64,000 nt of DNA from NCBI GenBank assembly GCA_012845835.1, contig JABAKD010000036.1:2266001-2330000 (forward strand), in the 5' to 3' direction. The position numbers and the translations under genes are program-made. Positions 36,201 to 51,200 of this stretch are shown piece by piece. The DNA is from Undaria pinnatifida. Taxonomy: Eukaryota > Sar > Phaeophyceae > Laminariales > Alariaceae. The first letter of the stretch is position 1. Every line of letters begins with the position of its first letter. Below the pieces are notes generated by a model. That model was not told the origin of the DNA. It did no database searches and worked only from the letters and a program-made list of their open reading frames with translations.

Positions 36201-39200
36201 TGACAGCAGAAAACGAGCAATGCGAAGGCAGGAAAAAACAATACAAGCATTTTTACTCGCCTCAAAAAAAAAAGGTTCAGCTACGATTGGCAGCGCGTAA
36301 TTTAAGCTCACGCCGACGAGTCCCGTGGTAGTAGTTGCCAGCGGCACCTAAGAAAATGCTTGCGTTCCGACCACGACAGAAGAAAAACAAGCTAAACCAC
36401 ACCAGAAAAGGAGCAACACGACCGCAGAAAACAGCCAATAAAACATAATTCTCACCTACGATTGGCAGAGCGTACGTTAGGCTCAGACCGACGAGTCCGT
36501 AGTAGTGCGAGTCAGCGGCGTCAGCCTCTGGGTTTCCATCGCCATGAAAACGGGCGCTGAGCTGCTGCTGCACTACGGCAAGCAGCGCCACGGCCGTGAT
36601 CACGATCACGCCCAGGCCCTGTCTCGCACGATCGCTCAGATTCGTCAAACGTTAGGCAGAGGTTAACAATTTTGTTACGGAGGGAGGTTACTGGTAGTAA
36701 TATCTATATTGCTAAATGCTGATGTTCTGTCTGTCTGTGGATGATCTCGATATCCAGAGCGATTCAGCCCGGCCTCGTGGCATGGGTCGAGAGATGGTGG
36801 GCGATACAACCGGCAGAACGCCAGGTCTCACGCCCGGCCGAGTCGTGGCCGTCGAGTGCTGAGCGTTGCCAACAGCCCCAAGGACAGCGACTGCGGACGA
36901 CAATGTAAGGGCCGTTTGGAGTTTGCATAGATTCCTCAATGGTCCTTACATTTATGTTCGGAATGATTGATCACAGCACAGCACATTTCAACACGCCGCC
37001 AGGAATAGTTCCATGGTCTCGCGATCCAGACCGTGTCAACCCTGCCGTGCGGCATGGGTAGAGAGGGTTGGGGCCAGAACCAGCAGAACACTTAGGTCTC
37101 ACATCGTGCCGAGTCCTGGTCACCCCGTGCTGAGCATCGCCCCGATCCCAAGGCGATGTCAGTGCCGAGAGAGTCAGCGATACTGCTGACTACCTACACC
37201 GTCAAATAAAAAATAAAACAAATAGCTCATTTGTCGAGTATTTGCGGCAAGATTTCGAGTTTTTGCGGCACATCACACATCGCATCTGCGCCATAGCACA
37301 GCCATTCAGCGGCAGCAGCAGCAGCAGCAGCAGGAGCACATGAGGATCTAGCACTTCGACCACGTCGGGTCGAGTCGTGGCCGTCGCCTGCTGACCATTT
37401 GCCCCAGCATCGAAAAAAAAAGCATGCATTGCCAAGTCCTGGCCGTCGCATGCTGAGCATTTGGCCCAACACAAGGGGCGTCACGAACTGTTCACAATGA
37501 CTAAAATTTGATATCTCCCCCGCCGATACCGGCGCGCAAGGTGCGGAAACCCCAACCCTCCAGTCGTCAGCCCTCAGCAGCAGCGTACTTGATACGCACG
37601 CGCAAGCCACACCCTACACCTCAGCAACCATGCCCTAAACCATTATCGGCTGGCCACTGGCCCAGCCAGCGAGAACACCAGTAGAGTAAATACAACATAT
37701 CAGGTGTGCACGAGCATTCGCAAGTGCCAACCCACTGTCACTCTCTGACGGCCGCTGGGTCCTCGAGGAGATTTTTGGTCGCGCTTTCCCTCGCGGCAAC
37801 GCCCCTCCTTCTCGGAAATTCGCGAGCTTGCTGGCAATGTCGTTGAACCAATCAGTGTTTAACGTAGTTTGCGCTCTGGAGATCCTGTGTCCCACCCACA
37901 TGCTTGCTCAACCCTATGGGCAACGCAGGCTTAGCACCACACGCGACGCCATGGCCATACGTGACTACGGCGGAAATGTAATGGCTGTTTGGTATACCGA
38001 AATGCTCCTGGCGTTTCGTCCGGACCTGTGACAAACCACAGCACACTACGAGTACGAGTACTAAAACGACATGGGCTACGCAGATCTAGCGCCATGGGCG
38101 GGGCCATGGCGAAAACGTTTGGGACTTGGGTGGGTACTGTTAGGAGCTGGGAAATAGGATAACTAAACGTTTCGCCACGGCTCTGCCCGTGGCGCTAAAT
38201 CTGCCTGGCCCGTATCGGTTCTGTAGTACTCATACTCGTAGTGTGCTGCTATATATATCCGATTGAGTGTAGTAGCAGTGGTAATTTCTCACAGCACACT
38301 ACGAATACAAGTACGAGTACTAAAGCATCGATACGGGCCAGACAGATCTAGCGCCACTGGGCGGAGCCGTGGCGAAAACGCTTGGAAGTTGAGTGGATAC
38401 TGTCAGGAGCTGGAAAATGGGATACCTGAAAAAATAGGTATCTCATTTTCCATCTCACAACAGCATCCACTCAAATTCCGAGCGTTTTCGCTACGGCTAG
38501 GTATCCCATTTTCCAGCTCCTACTATTCCAGCATCCACTCAAATTCCTAGCGTTCTCGCCACGGCTCCGCCCGTGGCGCTATATCCGTCTGGCTCGTATC
38601 GGTGCTTTAGTACTCGTACTTGTAGTTTGCTGTGATTTTGTTCCAGTTATCGCATTTTCCAGCTTCTAACAGTATCCGCTCAAATTCCAACATGTTTCGT
38701 CCCCATGACGGGCCCACAGTGCTACATGGTCTATAACCCAAATACCGTGACCAGTGCACACACTTCGTTGGGGGCAAACAAAAGTAAGAGAGCTGGAGAT
38801 GCTTGTCCGTTTCTGAAACAAAATGCTTGGAATTCAACTTCGAGTTACTCGGAAAAATACTCGGCCGTGAGTTTGAATCTCTCGTGCTTCATTTTTATCT
38901 ACGAGCGCTCGCGCTGGAGAAATACGAAAAAGGTTATGACAGCGGGCTCCTTAATGCGCTTCGTGGTGCGTGACGGGTGAGCACCGTAGATGTGGATGCA
39001 AGCTGGCGAGATTCATCTGGCAAGGTACCTCACTATAGTTCTGAGGAATCACGACTGTACCTGTAGCCTGAGAGACAGCCACGCCGACGCCATGGATCCG
39101 GCGAAAGTAGCGCGTTGATTGGCCGCCAAGAGCGCCACGAACCTTGCAAAGAACAGCTCCTGCGGTGTAATAGGCCGTACGGCAATTAACAATTAATGAA

Positions 39201-42200
39201 TTAGTTAGCTTAGCAAAAAATAATTACTGAATTAGTTAAACAGATTGGTTAAGGTGTTACTTAATTAATATGTATTGGTTCGTTCGGTGGCGGGATGATC
39301 ACTATTTAACCCTGCCAAAAATAATTCCTGCTTGCGGTAGGCAGAAAGACAAACAGATGACCCCAAAAACAAAACAAAGAACATGCCGGGTACCAACTGG
39401 TTAGATGAGCACGCCGGGATGGGCTCAGGGTTGAGTGGTCACGATCGAAGGACGCGAAGGGATGTGAATCATAGCAGAACAACGAGTATCCTATACCAGT
39501 AGAGTGAAATGGGGGCCCCTGCCTTTGGCGTACCTGCTACCAGGTATGAATTTCCCCAAGGACTAAAGCTACGGTTACCAAGTTTTCCCTTCGGAGTCGT
39601 GCAAAATTAACGGGGGGGGGGGGGGGTAGCAAGATAAAGAAGTCCTAAACCAACCTGATTGACTACTCGTGTAGCTATATATTTCCGATTGGTTCGTATA
39701 GGACACGGTTGGCTTTATAGCGCTGGGGACGTGTGTTGATCGTGGTCACACAGAAAACGCACAAAAAAAACGAGTACTGTACTCGTAGAAAAACCGTCGG
39801 GGACCAACAAAAGCACGATTGATAGCACAGCACAGCACACTTGTCATTTATTCAGTTTCTGTCACGAATAAACCACAGCAGTAGCAGTAGCAAAGCAAAA
39901 GGGTCGATAAGGTTAAACGCTCAAAACGCTCAAACCTTTATCGTCAATGGAGCGGGAGCGTATCTGCTATCTTTGCATTTGGTTCGTATAAGACGCGGTT
40001 CCGTATGTTGACATTACCGCGTTAGGGGCGTGTTAACATGTAGTAGCGGTGGATACCTAGGCCACAAAAAATAGTACGCGTAAGCACTGGCGGAAGGAAT
40101 AAGAAGCATCAAACATAGCACAGCACACTTACTTACTGTAGTTGCTGTCGCAGGCAAACCACACAGCACAGCGGCAGCAGCAAAGCAGCAGTGCCGAAAA
40201 AGTAAAAAGCTAAAGCATTAAAGACGTTTTCGTCAATAAAGTTAGAACGTAAATAGCTACCACATCATATAATGCATACAGCAACAAACAGCCGAAACCA
40301 AATCGGCCTGGGGAAGGAGTGCGTAGTCAGTGTGTGCGTCTAGCGCCAAAGCAATAACCAATGTCTGTGTAATGTGAAGAACACAGGACAAACATTCTAC
40401 CTGGTACATTTTGACAAAGAATACGTTCGTACAGCGGCAGTAGTGGTGCCTCTATACTCGTGGTGCCGGCGTGTGCCTGTCGGAAACGACCGTGCTTGCT
40501 TAGCATTCAAACAGAACGGACGCTACCTATTTAAAATAGCTCTATCCCAATGAACTCCAACTACTCATGGTCTGTATCACGCCTTGAGCCTGTAGCGCTG
40601 ACTCTGGTTGTCTAAGTGCTTTGCTCGCAGCTTAGAAAGTAATCACTAGGCAAGGTGTGTGTCAAGGCTGTTCAACGGTGACGTACAATTAACCCGCGTC
40701 GATCTGATAGGTTTGGCCAAACCTCTTGAGTGTGTTTTTTGTACCACAGGCAGATTGTTCTTCGTACCACAGGTACCTTATACAGTAGTAAAACAGCAGT
40801 AGACTGCTGTACGTACGCATCCAAGGTCACGACGTTTTTTCGCATCAAAGGGATCAAATTAGTTCATGCTGCTGCTGGTGCACAAAACGTGACACCCGTT
40901 ACGTTAGTACTCACGAAACAGTTACTGCTTGCTTACTGTAGACTGGTCTACGCCGCAGTAAGTAAATCTTCTGAGCACAACACTTTGTAGCTTTTAGGAA
41001 CAAAGACCAAAGGCAGGAGATCATCCAAAAACAGCAGCAACAGCAGCAGCATGCCGCCACTACTGTGTGTGATATTTGTGGTTCGCGCAAACACGGTCTT
41101 TTTTCTCTCAACAGAGGAGGCAACTGTGAGAGATGTACGATACCATCTGTGTGGAATCTGAATCTATTTCTAGAGTGTGTGTTGTAGCGCCAATGAATTC
41201 AGTGACGACTAAATGCGGGCAAATCGTGCATTTGCGTGCGTACGTTTGCTGCCAATACTAACGAAGCACGGGCTAGTCGTTCTATGCTCATGTCACCTCA
41301 GATGCAGACACAAAAAAGCTCGCCTGCTGCGGGCTGTTCATGCTGTACATGGTCGCCTGCTCTCAGCTCCTGGCGCTAAAAGCCTGCCTGCTTGGGCTAG
41401 TCCTATCGGCCACCCCGGACATGGTTTTAGCTCTTTCTATATCCCAATTTTCACTACTGAGGTTACGCTCTGCACCGTGCGCACTCAAGAAAAAGGATTC
41501 AAAAACGTCTTGTTGGCGTACTGCAACAAACATTTCCATGGCGGTGCGTACATCCTTATTCCATGGCTATCATGTCTCGCGAATGGCTCTGAACCCCTCA
41601 AAAAAGAGGCCTTCAGAGTGATTATTAATAGTACAATGCTACCGTAGCCTTGGTCGACGTACAAACATGACGTTGTTTCTACGTACTCCCAGAACGTTAC
41701 ACAACCATATCGTGCAGCTCAAACAATAAACGTGAAAAAATAGGCAATAACGCACGGCGGTAGGCATGGCAACCGCAGTAGATTTGTTTGTTTTATTGCT
41801 CTCCACCCCGTCTATCATCGTACTTATTTTCTCTTCAGTCTTTCTCGAGCTCCCTCGCTTCCTGTAACTCAGATCCGGGGTCACATATCACCCCCCCCCC
41901 CCCCTTATGCATGATTACGTTTTAATCTCGAGGAGCAACAGTCATCATTTTTATTCGTCGTCTCGCGTTGAATTGCGCATACACACATTTTGATAGTCGC
42001 TTTCTTGTATGCGCTGACTGGATGCGACGCAGAATATATCAGCATACATAACGCTATGCATAGCCAAGGCGTACCTGCTGGTCGAAGGCACGGATCGTGA
42101 CGGCCCCATCCAGAGTCTCGGAGAACAAGGCGTACATGGGAGACCTACGATAGGACATAGCAAGATTGACTGCCGGTCGGTGGTAGACGATCATCCATGC

Positions 42201-45200
42201 TAGCCGCTGCTCGGGGGTTCGAACCTCGGCAGATGTATTTTAGAATGCGCAAGAGCCTTAATTTGCAGAATCCGACACAAATCGACGAGCGGAAAATTGA
42301 AGGCACGTACCTGGGGGGGGGGGGATAACATCTGTGACCACGGCATGGTAAGGAGGTGAAAAACAACGGCAACGACAGAAACAATAGAAAAAAGACCACT
42401 AAGGCGAGAGAGACTGTCGGACTGAGCAGGCACTGTGGCGCGAGCTAAGGGCTAACCTGGACGTTGAAATGGGTGCTGACGCTGCTGTAAAACGTGGCAC
42501 CAGTAGTTACATTGTCTCCCTCCGAAGGTGGAAACTAAGTAACTTTTCTATTTTATCCTCCGGCGATGGGGAAAAATTACGCTTAAGCTCACTACTGTAT
42601 ACCTCCACGTATTCTCATACATGTTTGTCATTTTAACTCAATCGTATTCGCGAACCCGCGCTGAGCTGGCGTATCCTTCGTTTGCCGTGACAATGGCCAA
42701 TGGCAGTGCGAGCTGTCCCTACCGAAGGACTGGCATCTGGAATAAGCATGACGTGCGAAATATCTAGAAATTTGCATTAGTTATAAAATTAATGGTTTCA
42801 CGTTACCAGGGTATCGAGTATGGCATCATCAAAAAGCGATACCCTACTTTTTTGTTCAGTTGTTACTGGTATACAGTTATCTCGTGGGTTCTCCATGTAT
42901 TTCTAACCTGGATGTTGAATCCAAGCGTCGAAGCTCTCGGCTGCTGCTTCGGTAGTACCTCTGCAGCTTTATGTAGACCACCCCAAGCGGCAAAAACAAG
43001 GCCAGAAGCAGGGGGCTAGTTGAGCTCAGGACCACCGCTGTCGCAAGCAGGCCCGCCGCCTGGAGAGAAGATACGTCGCCGGTTGGTGCGAGGGTCAGCA
43101 AGAGGAGAGAGCTCGGGGATGCGGAGGGTCGGCAGTGGCCCCTTCATGGCCGAAGCGATATGCATGCTCGCCTGTCCATAGTAGGTGAAGCCTCGCGCAC
43201 ACGCGATCAAATAAGATAGTTGACCGACAAGCCGACAAATGCCAAGGTAGAAAGGGTGCAACCTTTTCTTTCGGAGGTTTTGGGCATGAGGAGCTCTATA
43301 CCCCATCCAAGGAAACATTTTGGCTAAAACGAAAGGGCAAAGTGCATCGCGATGACCAATCCCAAGGCTAGGACTACAAAAGACATATACTGCACGAGAA
43401 GAACGATATTTTTCCCGAGATTTTTGGGTTAAGGAGCCCCGTTATGCGCAAGAAGTATTTTCGACAAAAACTGTTACCCTACCCCCATCGTAGCGCGCGT
43501 GAGAGGTCGCCTGAGAGGTCGCCTGTCTCACAAAAAAAACGTTCGCGTAACAAGAGAGGCCTATGGCAGCGGACATGATAAACGAAAAGTTACGACCAAT
43601 TTACGAGTAGGAAATAAATAGGGTGGACGTGCGCGCGTCAGACCCTAGGTCGATTAATTAAGGGGCCCTACAAGAAACTAGTATCCTCCTCTCACACAGT
43701 AGCCTTGGTCAAAGAGACTAGTACCTGACTAGTAGTGGTAGTGGCTAGTATCATGCCGTAGCATTGGTGAAAGTGGCTAACCGTGACTAGCACGTAGAGG
43801 TGAAACGGCAAGTAAAAACAAACAACACGGGCGGGTTCGCCTGTCATGGCAGGAGGCCTCACCAAAACCCTGGTACCACGGAGCAAGGCTTTTGATCACG
43901 CCCTCGAGTTTTAGTCTGGCGTCTACCTACCCACACAGCGCCTTACACACCTGTGCTAGAAGGACGTTGACGTGGAACGGCAAGGGGTCGTCCACGCTAA
44001 AAGCGTCTCTGCTGAAACGGTTCACGATCCGGCCTGAAGGGGTTACGTCGAAAAAAAGCATGTCTTTCCCGAGGACATGGCCCAGAAGTCGACAATGAAG
44101 GGCGATCGCAGCTTGGACCCCGCCGTACGCGAATCCGAATGCCCTGAAAAGAGACAGCGAAAAAGCACGCCATCGATTATGCTATTTAAGCACCGTGATG
44201 AAAGCAAAATTCGCAACCCTACAGCAAAAAGAGGAGGGAGCAGCAGTCCGATACACATATTCTGCCGCAAAAATACGTCACTTCGAGTTTAGCTTCCACG
44301 AAATTTGACCCGTCACCGACCTGAGGAGAGTGAACCCTGCGTTGGCAGCCGCGAGGGCGAAGCTCGCGACCAGAAAATACTGCACCGACACCCGACCCTG
44401 CAGAGATGTCACAGTTCGAGACGGGGGTAAAAGGGTAAGCTTAAGCCGAGCCGACGGGAAACTACGAAAGTTAGACCTCAACCCTTTAGGCACCTCATGC
44501 GCCATTAACGAACGAAGACGGGTGTCAACCTCAGCATCAGCAACACGAGCAAGTCCGGGCTGCTGGGTAAAGGAGCCTTTCCGAAATGAAATGAAAACGA
44601 GCCGCACGACACGCGCGCAGCGTGGCTATACTCGTACAGCGGCTCGATCTTCCTAGACAGATGAAGAGATCGCCCCTCTCCTTCTTGGACCGTTTTTCGT
44701 GGGGTCCTAAAGGGCTGAACCGTAGCGGCTGTTAACCACGCATATCAGGCACGCTCCTTCGCAGAAGCTGCAGACGGTTGGTTGGCTGACATCCCGTGTG
44801 TTCGTTCATGAAAAATTAAAGATAATCGCGTGTACGTGGCAAGACCGCAGCCGTTGCATTCACCGCGAGCCGACAGCTACCTGGCCTCCATTTACCAGCC
44901 CAAACGCAACCGTCCCCTTTCCTGATAATCGGACCGAAGGGCGTCTCCCCTCAGCTACGGAACACGAGTTGGAATCCCTAAACTAAAAAAAAAAAAAAAA
45001 AAGTCGAGGACCACGTCCGCTTCATGTATCCGTCAGACGTGGCTTTTTTGCCCTCCACATCTGTGACACTTGTAATTTGTCGACGCAGGAAATGTTAAAC
45101 ACTTATCAACTCCTTAACACGTTCATATTATACCTGGCAATTCCAAAGAATTTGTCCACATAAGGGGAGTGCAGCGCTAACAGGAGTAACGGTTCCGTTT

Positions 45201-48200
45201 GATGCCGATAATGACACATGCTACGGCAGAGGGCAGAGGTGCAACATTGTATTCGGGACGAAATTCACTTGAGGAACTCTGTACATTACCCCAGAAAAAC
45301 CTGGTTGGGAGTAAACTGAAAAGTGCAACCCGATGAGCGGTCAGTCTCATGGCCTAGGCATAGACAACATTAATATTTACGGAAAAAGAAAAAAATAGTG
45401 AAATTTTCCCACCAATTGGGTTAAGGAGCCCCATCACTCGTATAGACGAAAAGTACTACTGTATCGTACCTCGATAGCAGCACGCGTCGGCCACGTCATT
45501 GGCGTCGTGTGTCCAACGTCGATACCTCATTGGCGGATGTTTATTCGGCACGAGCCATTTTTCCCCACTTTTAAAACGATCTCACTCCAATTTCAAGTGA
45601 GTTGAGGTGTTGACACACTCTACGGTGGTGGTAGAGGTGCATCAACCATTGCCTTTTGCCCTGCAAGGTTCCTGGTTTGATAAACTACTCTCTACCTCAC
45701 CCAACAATTGAAGCTGCTGACTAGACCGAAAGTGCTTTCTTGTGCACAAAGTGACTTGCGGAAAGCGCGAGAGCGTAAGTTAGCAACACTCGATGAATAA
45801 TCGACCAGCAGTGGGATTGCTGAGCCCTATGCGCGATAAAAAATGAAGGCAAGCACCGGGGGAGAGAAGAGACGACACCTGTGACCACGGCATGCCCAAA
45901 AGCTGGAAAGTAGAAGTGTGAAACAGAACAAAAAACGAACGTGCAACCCGATGAACGCACCTCTATCGTGCAAAAACATGACGACGTCCCGATGAGTAGG
46001 GGTTAACCCGCACCTATCGTACAAAAAAATGACGACGTCCCGACTAGGAGTTAACCCGTTTAGCATCGCACTCCCGACATAGGGGAAAAACACTTAGAAT
46101 TAGACTAAAAACACACCTCAGAAGTTGTACGCGGGTTATATACCCTCTTATGAATAGAGCCCCAAAATCCCTTCCTACACTAACTTCAAGTGTTTTTGTA
46201 AAAAAGAAAGGATTTCCAGCAGCGAAGGCGTTAGTTAAGGAGCACCGTCATTCAGACAGCATTCTAGTTAAGCCCGAGACCTCTATCGTATCACAGCCAT
46301 GTAACAAGAACAGGAGTGCAATGCATCTGGGTTAACACCGGATTGTTAACGGCGCGGTTTTCATTGCCGTCAGTTTTTTTAACCCATACCAGGAACCTGG
46401 CACGATTTAATGGCGGGATTTTAACGGCTGGAGCCTTGTTCCACCCTTTACGGCTGGAGCCTTGTTCCGCCCTCTACGAGTATCCTACTGCAATCCCAAG
46501 GGAATGTTTAGTCCCCCGTGACAGGGGTGCAGTCGATAAAGTGTCAAGGAGCAAGACGCCAACCAGCAAGTCACCTGGTGAGTCGCCCAATAGGAGAGCC
46601 AGTACCGAAAGCCAGCGGAAGACGCTTGCATCGCGGAAAGAGAGAGTAGAGTCAACCCCGTCATCAGTATCCCCGCCGACCTAACGTACAGAAGGTACAC
46701 CTGTTTCAAGAGCATCCAGTGACGATGACGGCCGGAGGACGCTGTGACGACAAGCGTTATGTGTCGGGGGCGATCGCCAAAATAAGAAAGGAGATAACGT
46801 GAACATCATGACGGCTTCAAACATTATTCGTACACGACTGTTGCAGGAGGGCGTCGGTATGTAAGTTGTACAGCGCAGTACCGTCGGTCCTGACTGCAAA
46901 TCAACGGTAAATTGAGACCGCTCGAATCACAGCGAATGTAAACCGACGTGCAAGCAAAGACTCAGCAATCCGAGCGTGTTAACCCAAGGTGAACAAAATG
47001 ACCACAGCAAATCACGAAAACTCATCAGAAAACGGTCAAGTCAGGGCTGAACAGAAACGAAACGCGGAAAGTGGTGTATTTTTTGTACAAACAAGCGGAC
47101 ATCACAGCAGCTCACCCGTGCTTCTACGGAACCTTCCTTCCTTTCCTCTTCCTCGACGGGCCCTCCTCCAGCTTCCCCATCGCCGTTCCGCTCGGAAGCG
47201 ACACCGCCACCCTCCCTGTCCCCCCCTCCATCTCCATCGCCCAAGACAAGAGCAAGTTTTTCATCGGCGTCAGCTTTACAGTCCCCATGTATCATCTGTC
47301 CTTCCTCGCGGAATTGCCTATTTCTCCGCGTTTGTTCCTCGCTAAATGGCCCCCCTTTCCCCCGGTCGCCGGCGTGACCAAGGCCTACCCCCTGCAGCGA
47401 ACCCCTTTGTTCACAAGCGCCATCGCCACCCTTCCTGCCACCGCCTCCATCCGCATCTACCCAAACAAAACCACCTCCTTCCTCTGTATCAACCTTCCGC
47501 TCTTCAAGTCTCGTCTTTCCTTCCACGCTGAACACCCCGGCTCCCGCTCCCTCATGAATTTCACTCACGCCTTCCACGTCTAGCAAGCCCGTTTTTCCAC
47601 AGCTGTCGCTGCCACTCTCCATGTTCTTGCCGAGGGGGTCTGCCGCAGCTCGGCGGCGACCCCTCCAACTCACGCTCTCACCGCCGCCCAAGGCGACAAC
47701 GCGGTCGAAATTCCTGCGGGACAACGACGACCCGGCGCGACCTTTGGAGGAAAAACGGACGTGCAGAAACGGAGCAGCCGTAATTGACCTGGATAGTGTG
47801 TATTGTGCGTGTTGCCTTCACATTGAACAGTTATTTCCACGGTTATTCACGGGTCACGACCCGACCCGCGGGCCGGGTCAGGAGGTGTTCCTATTCTCAC
47901 GAATCGGGTCGGGTTCAATAAGGTCGGCTCAGGTCAGGTCGGGTCAGGAGGTCTCACGGGTTGGGTCGGACCAGGCGTCTTATCAAATATCAAGAGTTAA
48001 ATGAGGTCGGGTCATCCGACCCGATCCGTCAAAAGCAACCCGACCCGTCGAAAGCGACCCGGCCCGTCAAAATCTTTGGCTTTTTCTACCCATTGTCCTT
48101 TCTGATTATCCATCCTTGGTAGAGAGGTACACTTTCTGTGAGTCACATTCTGCCAGCGGGAGAAACCAAAACATTTCCAAGCTTAGTGGAGGAGAACAGG

Positions 48201-51200
48201 CGGAACGCCGGTGTACCGGGTACGAAAAACGCAAGCGAAAACCGAACCAGAAAACAATATGGCACCCAAGGAGCCCAGAAACACACGGAAAAAATAGAAC
48301 GGCCTCGCACTCGCCACGATGCCAAACTGAAAACACTCACTGTTATAGACATCCATCGATAACAGAACGAAATGGAAGAAAAAAAAAAGAAGAAAGGTAT
48401 CGAAGTTCAGCCAAGCTCTCTCTGTTTGACGACTGTGTTCGTGAAAGCCTCAGTAGCGTGTAGACCAGGTAAAGCATATTCACGAATAAAAAACAACGAA
48501 AAACTGATGCCCCCCCCCCTTCTTGTTTAATACGTTGTCTACGAACAATGGATGTCAGCAAAAAGCAAGCTGGGACTTCGTAGTTAGGATTTCGGTAAGA
48601 ATTACATAAAATCAACGGGTTTTCACTTGGCTTTAGTATACCCTCACTGTCTGGGTCTCGGAATGACGTCCTTCAAAAACGTGCGATAAATACACCACAC
48701 GAGCGACCGATGCCCCACGCAGCTCAAGTGCCGACTATTCCATCGGCAGAACTCATAACAGATGCATATGGAATGTTTTTTATGGAATGGAAGCGCGATA
48801 TCGGGATCTTGTGTTTCGTCTTCTCCTGGGCTGCTCGAGCCGCCTATACAGGGCAAGCAACCAAAACAAATGGACCGCAGCATGGAACTCAAGCGCAACC
48901 CCAACCCAACCCCAACCTCGACCCCGACGCATACGAGCCTTGAACGGAAACGAATCCGGCAAAGTGTACTGTTCTGTGAAATGTTGGACCATAGCATAAG
49001 TCAGACATTCGTTTTAGGCATTGTCCATGCTTCTTCTGTACCAGGCACCTGGGGATGATTCAATCGCCGGTGTTGCCTACAGTACTCGGGAGCTCTTACC
49101 TTCGTTTTCGTCGATTTCTCCGCACGTCACAACAACCGCCACTCCTGGAATTTTGCGCAAAATACCGAGGATGCAGCGCTGGACAATGTGGTCGCGGGTC
49201 TCCGCATCGAGTGCTGTCAATGGGTCGTCCAAAATGCAAAGTGTCCGCCTTTGGTGGGAAGGCGTTTTTTTCGAGGGGGTGATGATGCTGTTGCTGTTGT
49301 TGTGGCTGTTGTTGCCGCTGTTGCTGTTGATGTTGTCGCTGCCGTAGTTCGCAGTGGCAGCGCTTTCATCCAGCGTAGCGGCATCATCGGCACTAGCCAA
49401 AGCACGGTAAGCGCACCTGAGTCCAAAGCGAAACACCATCATGACCAGACACCGTGCAGTCAGTTCCTTTTCTGATCGTCTTCAACATGCACGAAAATAC
49501 GCGAACCATTAGTCGGACTCACAGCTGACGTATTTGAAAAAACAATTAAAGTATATACTTTAGACGTTGTACATGGTTTATAGTGCAGCAAGTTCCATGA
49601 CGCCTGTCCGTCATGGGGCAAGAGCGCCGTCAAGCGACATATTTTCACGTCAGACTGTCACACCTTGCCCGTGGACGGGTGGTCATCAAGGACCCTCTTA
49701 CACTGAAACTAGTATACATTAGCCTAAGCAGAGGCCGGGACGGGTCAGAATCTAGACCATCAACCGACATATCTGATCAGTATTTTGAAAAAAATGGGTT
49801 CAAATATGTCAGCGCGTGAGTTCGATGTCGACACTAGTATTTGCAAGTTGCGTGATATTCCGGCCGCTCGCTCTTGCAGAGGCGCTACTCTATGAGCATA
49901 TCTGGCTCCCCTGGACGTTGCCACCGTGCACGGGATGATATTGGATCAACCCTCCATTAATATCAGTACGAAAACGTAGGAACCGGACAGGGGAAATCTG
50001 TGGGAAATTTATTGTCCGTCTAGGGGCAAGAGTGCCGTCAACCAGCACACTTTTCCGTGAGAGTGTCACACCTTGATCCTTGACGGATAGACGGTCAAGG
50101 ACCTCCCCGCAATAAACCCAAGCAAAACTAGTCTAAAGAAACCTTGGTGCGCCAAAACTCTAGACCGTCAACTCATGCACGAAGCGCTGTACACAACAGA
50201 AAAACATCATGATTGACGGTCTAGGTTAGACCCGTCAAGACGTCTTCAGATTTTGTCCTTCGAAGTATGTTGGTTTAGCGTGGGGCGTTCCCCGACGGCT
50301 ATCCCTTTGGGGCGCATTTACACCGATATTACATCCACAACTGCCGTAGTATATCCAATCGTCTAAGGGAGGTGTTAGCGCCCAGCCGTACGTCTAGGGC
50401 CATGCTACGCCCGCGCCGCACGACTCCTTGCATTATAGTCCGGACATAAACTCTTATCATCCCCCAATCGCGCAGTAGTCGACGCTGGAATTGTCATTTT
50501 TCATCGTCAATTTTTTTCCTCTGAGGTCCCAAGAGGGTTATAGCCCAATTACCACTCCACAAAACATCCCACCCAAAATTCAAAATGTACCGAAAACGTA
50601 CCGTAGGTGCAGTTCCTAAGTGATGATAGGGGAAGCGTGACGTCAACCGACACATTGGCACATCAGAGTGCCTGTCACAGGTATCCCTTGACAGACGGCC
50701 CCGCCAAGAATCTCCACACAATTTCAACCTAGTATATTTAGGCAAAAGAGGCTTAAACGGGCTAAACTTTGACCGTCAACCGAACACGTTTGGCTAACAT
50801 TTGATCGACTCTATATTAGATAAAAAAAAGCAGGAAGCAGCTATGGAAAAAGATGTGTTAATTTCCTTGACGATCGTCCACCAAGATTTCCTTGACGATT
50901 GTCCGTCGAGGGGCAAGAGTGCCGTCAACCGAAAATGTTTCAACTTGACGGGCCGTCGTCAAGGACCCCCACTCATACGCACACAAACACACACGTACAC
51001 ACATGCCAAACCTACTTTATTACGCCTAAATATGCCTTGACGGGTCAATCCTAGACCGGCAAGCGATAGATTTGCTTGGCGCGCAAGAAGCGCCGTACAC
51101 ACCAAAAAATATACTGGTTCACGGTCTAGCATAATCCGTCAAGGCCTCTTTAGACTTTGTAAATTGGTTTTAGTGTGGAATTTTTGGAACCAAAGGGCGG

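Noticed and set aside
47071-47583. 170-codon plus-strand frame
   Set aside because: Shadow of the GC-rich linker exon on the minus strand, which is supported by phase and context.
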